Shown in pieces: positions 61,299 to 64,000 of a DNA stretch of 64,000 nt. The stretch spans positions 62,001-126,000 of the forward strand of contig CAJONE010000001.1 in assembly GCA_905235855.1 (NCBI GenBank), read 5' to 3'. Position 1 is the stretch's first letter; every line of letters starts with the position of its first letter. Origin of the DNA: an uncultured Bacteroidales bacterium (lineage in GTDB: Bacteria > Bacteroidota > Bacteroidia > Bacteroidales > P3). Below the pieces are notes generated by a model, which was not told the DNA's origin, searched no databases, and worked only from the letters and a program-made list of their open reading frames with translations. Both the position numbers and the translations under genes were made by a program.

Positions 61299-62402
61299 TC
61301 AACGTTTGCCATACATTGACTCGTAGTATCTCTGATAGTCGCCGCTGGTAACATTGTTCATCCATTCCTCGTTATCGAGATACCATTTAACAGTCAGCTC
61401 GATTCCCTCGTCGAAGTTTACTTGTGGCTTCCATCCTAGATGGCGATTCAGTTTTGAGGCATCGATAGCGTAGCGAAGGTCGTGGCCTGCACGGTCGGTT
61501 ACGAATGTGATGAGGTTTTCATCCTCGTTTTCGGCGCGACCGAGCAGCCGGTCGACAATCTTTACCATTGTTTTCACGACATCAATGTTTTTCTTTTCGT
61601 TAAACCCACCTATATTGTAGGTCTCACCAGGTATGCCGTTATGAAAAATCAGGTCGATGGCTCTGGCGTGATCCTCAACATAAAGCCAGTCGCGAACGTT
61701 TTCGCCCTTGCCATATACCGGAAGTGGTTTGCGGTTACGTATATTGTTTATAAACAATGGTATGAGTTTTTCCGGAAATTGGTATGGGCCATAATTGTTA
61801 GAACAGTTTGTAATAATGGTTGGCATGCCGTAGGTGTCATGGAATGCGCGGACAAAGTGGTCGCTTGAGGCCTTTGAAGCCGAGTATGGACTGTGGGGCA
61901 TATATTTGTTTTCTTCGGTAAACAGATCGTCGCCATAGGGTCCGTTGCCGTGCCCATCGCCATCGGGCCGGTTGAGTATTAGTGCGCCGTAAACCTCATC
62001 GGTCGATATGTGGTAGAAATTTTTTCCGTCGTATTTTTCCGGCAAGCTTTCCCAATACATGCGAGCCGATTGAAGAAGCGACAGTGTGCCCATCACGTTG
62101 GTTTGTGCGAATGAGAAAGGGTCTTTAATGCTGCGGTCGACATGGCTTTCTGCGGCAAGGTGAACGATGCCGCTTACCTGTTCGTCGCGCATAAGACTAT
62201 AAACCGTGTCAAAGTCGCAGATATCAATACGACGAAACTCGTAGTTGGGGGAATGTTCAACATCTTTCAAGTTTGCCAAATTTCCTGCGTAGGTGAGTTT
62301 GTCGACGTTGATAATGCGATAGTCAGGATACTTGTTCACAAACAGGCGTACAACATGGTTTCCTATAAACCCGGCTCCGCCGGTAATTACGATAGTTTTC
62401 AT
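61299..62402 (-). CDS. rfbB: dTDP-glucose 4,6-dehydratase
   Basis: Extended SDR enzyme of 367 residues in dTDP-L-rhamnose synthesis. TGGAGFIGNHVVRLFVN at the start binds NAD, HLAAESHVDRSI is near 82, ISTDEVYGAL near 132 holds the catalytic Thr-Asp-Glu, and YSASKASSDHFVRAFHDTYG near 172 the Tyr/Lys pair. It follows rfbD by 28 bases. An insertion between DEVYG and the Tyr motif (LNRPDGDGHGNGPYGDDLFTEEN) is usual for Bacteroidetes RfbB. Confidence 0.96.
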   Translation of the reverse strand: MKTIVITGGAGFIGNHVVRLFVNKYPDYRIINVDKLTYAGNLANLKDVEHSPNYEFRRIDICDFDTVYSLMRDEQVSGIVHLAAESHVDRSIKDPFSFAQTNVMGTLSLLQSARMYWESLPEKYDGKNFYHISTDEVYGALILNRPDGDGHGNGPYGDDLFTEENKYMPHSPYSASKASSDHFVRAFHDTYGMPTIITNCSNNYGPYQFPEKLIPLFINNIRNRKPLPVYGKGENVRDWLYVEDHARAIDLIFHNGIPGETYNIGGFNEKKNIDVVKTMVKIVDRLLGRAENEDENLITFVTDRAGHDLRYAIDASKLNRHLGWKPQVNFDEGIELTVKWYLDNEEWMNNVTSGDYQRYYESMYGKR

Positions 62403-62430
62403 TCTTATAATATTGTTTGTTTGATAATTA

Positions 62431-63297
62431 CTACTTGATACTTATATTTTCAAGACATAGTTTCAGGCTTGTCAGCCAGTAAGGAATTTCAATGCCGAAT
62501 GTGGTCTTTATTTTGGTTTTGTCTAATACGGAATAACTTGGACGAACCACTTTGCTACGGTATTCGCTGCTGCGACAAGGTAATATATGGCATTTGCTGC
62601 CAGACATTTGTGCAATAGCTTGCGCGAAATCATACCAGCTGCATACCCCTTCGTTCGAAAAATTGTACAGTCCGCAATGTGTTTCAAAATGTTTGGTTTC
62701 AATGATGTTAAATATTGCTTTGGCCAAGTCTCCGGCGTAAGTGGGAGTCCCTACCTGATCGTAAACCACCGACAGATTTTCGTGAGAAGACATAAGAGAC
62801 AACATGGTTTTAACGAAATTGTGTCCATATTCACTGTAAAGCCATGCCGTGCGGATGATAATATGAGGGCAATTGCTTGATATCAAGGCTTGCTCGCCAG
62901 CGAGTTTAGTGCGTCCATAGACACCCAACGGATTAACCACGGCCTGTTCGTTGCAAGGTGTATTGTATAGGTTGCCGCCAAATACGTAATCGGTGGAGAC
63001 GTGCAACATGAAGCCCCCTCTTTTTGCCATAGAAGAGGCTAAAATCTTAACTGCAAGGCGATTGACGTTGTCGGCTTCCGGTTCGGCGTCTTCGGCGGCA
63101 TCGACATTGGTATATGCCGCACAGTTTATCACGCAATCTATCGATTGCGAATCAACAAATCGTGCAACGCTTTCTTCGGATGTGATATCAAGCGTTTCGA
63201 TATCGGTAAATAACCAGTGGTTTGTTGAGGTATTGGATGCAAGCAGTCTGATGTGTGTGCCCAACTGTCCGTTTGCTCCTGTAACCAAAATGTTCAT
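62431..63297 (-). CDS. rfbD: dTDP-4-dehydrorhamnose reductase
   Basis: Last step of dTDP-L-rhamnose synthesis, an NAD(P)H-dependent reduction. The 288 residues have VTGANGQLGTHIRLLA at the start, INCAAYTNVDAAEDAEPEADNVN near 56, STDYVFGG near 99 and the catalytic YGRTKLAGEQAL near 125. PTYAGDLAKAIFNII near 180 is also characteristic. It is preceded by rfbC (27-base gap) and followed by rfbB. Confidence 0.95.
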   Translation of the reverse strand: MNILVTGANGQLGTHIRLLASNTSTNHWLFTDIETLDITSEESVARFVDSQSIDCVINCAAYTNVDAAEDAEPEADNVNRLAVKILASSMAKRGGFMLHVSTDYVFGGNLYNTPCNEQAVVNPLGVYGRTKLAGEQALISSNCPHIIIRTAWLYSEYGHNFVKTMLSLMSSHENLSVVYDQVGTPTYAGDLAKAIFNIIETKHFETHCGLYNFSNEGVCSWYDFAQAIAQMSGSKCHILPCRSSEYRSKVVRPSYSVLDKTKIKTTFGIEIPYWLTSLKLCLENISIK

Positions 63298-63324
63298 TTG
63301 AGCAATATTTTTTATGATGAATTT

Positions 63325-63876
63325 TTAAAACGGGGATTCAATATCTGATAGTAGCGGATTGCAACTGTCTTTTGGGGAGAGTATAACATTTTGAGGTGGT
63401 ATAAGCCAGTCAATTCCAATTGACGGGTCGTTCCACGCTATGGAGCCTTCTGCTTCGGGGTGATAATAATTGTCGCATTTGTACTGGAATATAACGTCTT
63501 GGCTGAGGACAGAGAATCCGTGTGCCATGCCACGAGGTAGAAAAAGTTGTAGATGATTTTCGCCTGAAAGTTTGACAGCTATGTATTTGCCATATGTTTT
63601 TGAATTGCGGCGTAAGTCAACCGCCACGTCAAGAACTTCGCCAGATACAACTCGAATAAGTTTGGCTTGCGCGTATGGCGGTTTTTGAAAGTGCAGGCCG
63701 CGTACTACTCCGTAATGAGAGCGCGATTCATTGTCCTGCACGAAATATTCTTTTTGGCCAAGTGCATCGGTATATCTTTTCGTATGGTAGCTCTCGAAAA
63801 AATAGCCGCGACTGTCGCCAAACACATCCGGTTCTATTATCACAACACCGTCTAATTCAGTTTTTTTAATATTCAT
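63325..63876 (-). CDS. rfbC: dTDP-4-dehydrorhamnose 3,5-epimerase
   Basis: Cupin epimerase of 183 residues that inverts C3 and C5 of the keto sugar. GVVIIEPDVFGDSRGYFFESYH near residue 10, VVRGLHFQKPPYAQAKLIRVVSGEVLDVAVDLR near 57 with the catalytic His, the base partner Asp in AVDLR, and YKCDNYYHPEAEGSIAWND near 133 with the catalytic Tyr. It is the first gene after a full promoter; the nucleotidylyltransferase rfbA is not found between the promoter and this gene. Confidence 0.96.
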   Translation of the reverse strand: MNIKKTELDGVVIIEPDVFGDSRGYFFESYHTKRYTDALGQKEYFVQDNESRSHYGVVRGLHFQKPPYAQAKLIRVVSGEVLDVAVDLRRNSKTYGKYIAVKLSGENHLQLFLPRGMAHGFSVLSQDVIFQYKCDNYYHPEAEGSIAWNDPSIGIDWLIPPQNVILSPKDSCNPLLSDIESPF

Positions 63877-63906
63877 AATATTCTATCCTATGTGGGTTTA
63901 AATATG

Positions 63907-63939
63907 CAAAGATACTAAATTTTGGTAATGGTTTCGCAA
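63907..63939 (-). promoter_or_regulatory. Bacteroidetes-type promoter of rfbC-rfbD-rfbB
   Basis: Minus-strand TTG (63937-63939) and TATCTTTG (63907-63914) separated by 22 bases; transcript start near 63900, about 24 bases ahead of the ATG. Confidence 0.75.
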
Positions 63940-64000
63940 GGTTACGGTGAATCTGCAGTTGTGTTATGATTGATCGTGAATATAATAATGACGTGTGAAA

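Noticed and set aside
1-64000. CRISPR arrays, insertion sequences, prophage or integrative elements
   Set aside because: No regularly spaced repeats, transposase, integrase or terminal inverted repeats were seen; gene content and spacing are those of a core chromosome.

Overview
The window is a stretch of a Bacteroidetes chromosome, most likely order Bacteroidales. The evidence is as follows. (1) Many gene starts are preceded by the Bacteroidetes promoter pattern, a -7 box TAnnTTTG, several with a -33 TTG 19-22 bases upstream. (2) Two secreted proteins end in type IX secretion (T9SS) C-terminal signals, one of type B and one of type A. (3) There are lineage-typical conserved proteins (DUF4290, DUF4175, a lipoprotein with a bacterial Ig-like N-terminus). 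(4) MurA carries Asp at the usual Cys position and YbeY lacks the third canonical His. I see no insertion sequence, prophage, integrase or CRISPR array. Most of the window is a dense core chromosome with short intergenic gaps.

Layout. 1-12.3 kb (minus strand): partial nadK, a T9SS type B secreted protein whose signal peptide is split by an A7 tract, an MsbA-like exporter, purB, murA, a DUF4290 gene, an outer-membrane barrel with a G8 tract, a BadF/N-acetylglucosamine-kinase-type ATPase, pyrD-pyrK, a periplasmic FMN-binding protein and a TrmH-type methyltransferase. 12.4-18.3 kb (plus): tRNA-His with promoter and terminator, mtnA-rbfA-lolE-like permease, trpS and an Ig-like lipoprotein. 18.4-22.1 kb (minus): a TIGR04076-type gene, an RluD-type pseudouridine synthase, nadA, a calycin-like protein and an SDR. 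22.4-29.5 kb (plus, AT-rich): a giant coiled-coil DUF4175 protein, an orphan RsbW-like ATPase, ybeY and mnmG, followed by a near-perfect parS-like palindrome. 29.5-31.3 kb: aroB and comF. 31.4-35.8 kb: a rod-shaped structured RNA candidate with a terminator, then a 1296-residue repeat adhesin-like T9SS protein. 35.9-43.5 kb: queA-pssA, a TPR lipoprotein, an AddB-like PD-(D/E)XK nuclease protein and an MntP-like membrane protein.

43.5-64 kb is a surface-polysaccharide region. It has WbpB/WlbA dehydrogenase, WbpE-type aminotransferase and WbpD/WlbB N-acetyltransferase, three steps toward UDP-2,3-diacetamido-2,3-dideoxyglucuronic acid. It also has two GT4 glycosyltransferases, Wzx-, Wzy- and Wzz-like proteins, an O-antigen-ligase-like protein, a CapD-type nucleotide-sugar enzyme, and rfbC-rfbD-rfbB for dTDP-rhamnose. 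In Porphyromonas gingivalis the same Wbp chemistry builds the lipopolysaccharide that anchors T9SS cargo. The locus and the two T9SS substrates in this window may therefore belong to one secretion-and-anchoring pathway (inference). A glycolate/lactate-dehydrogenase-like FAD/Fe-S protein lies inside the sugar operon and two identical tRNA-Lys genes lie between its parts.

The most interesting leads are the A7 split signal peptide, the structured RNA with terminator ahead of the large adhesin-like gene, the Wbp/T9SS link, and the parS-like site behind mnmG. I did not find a convincing wholly new multi-gene system.
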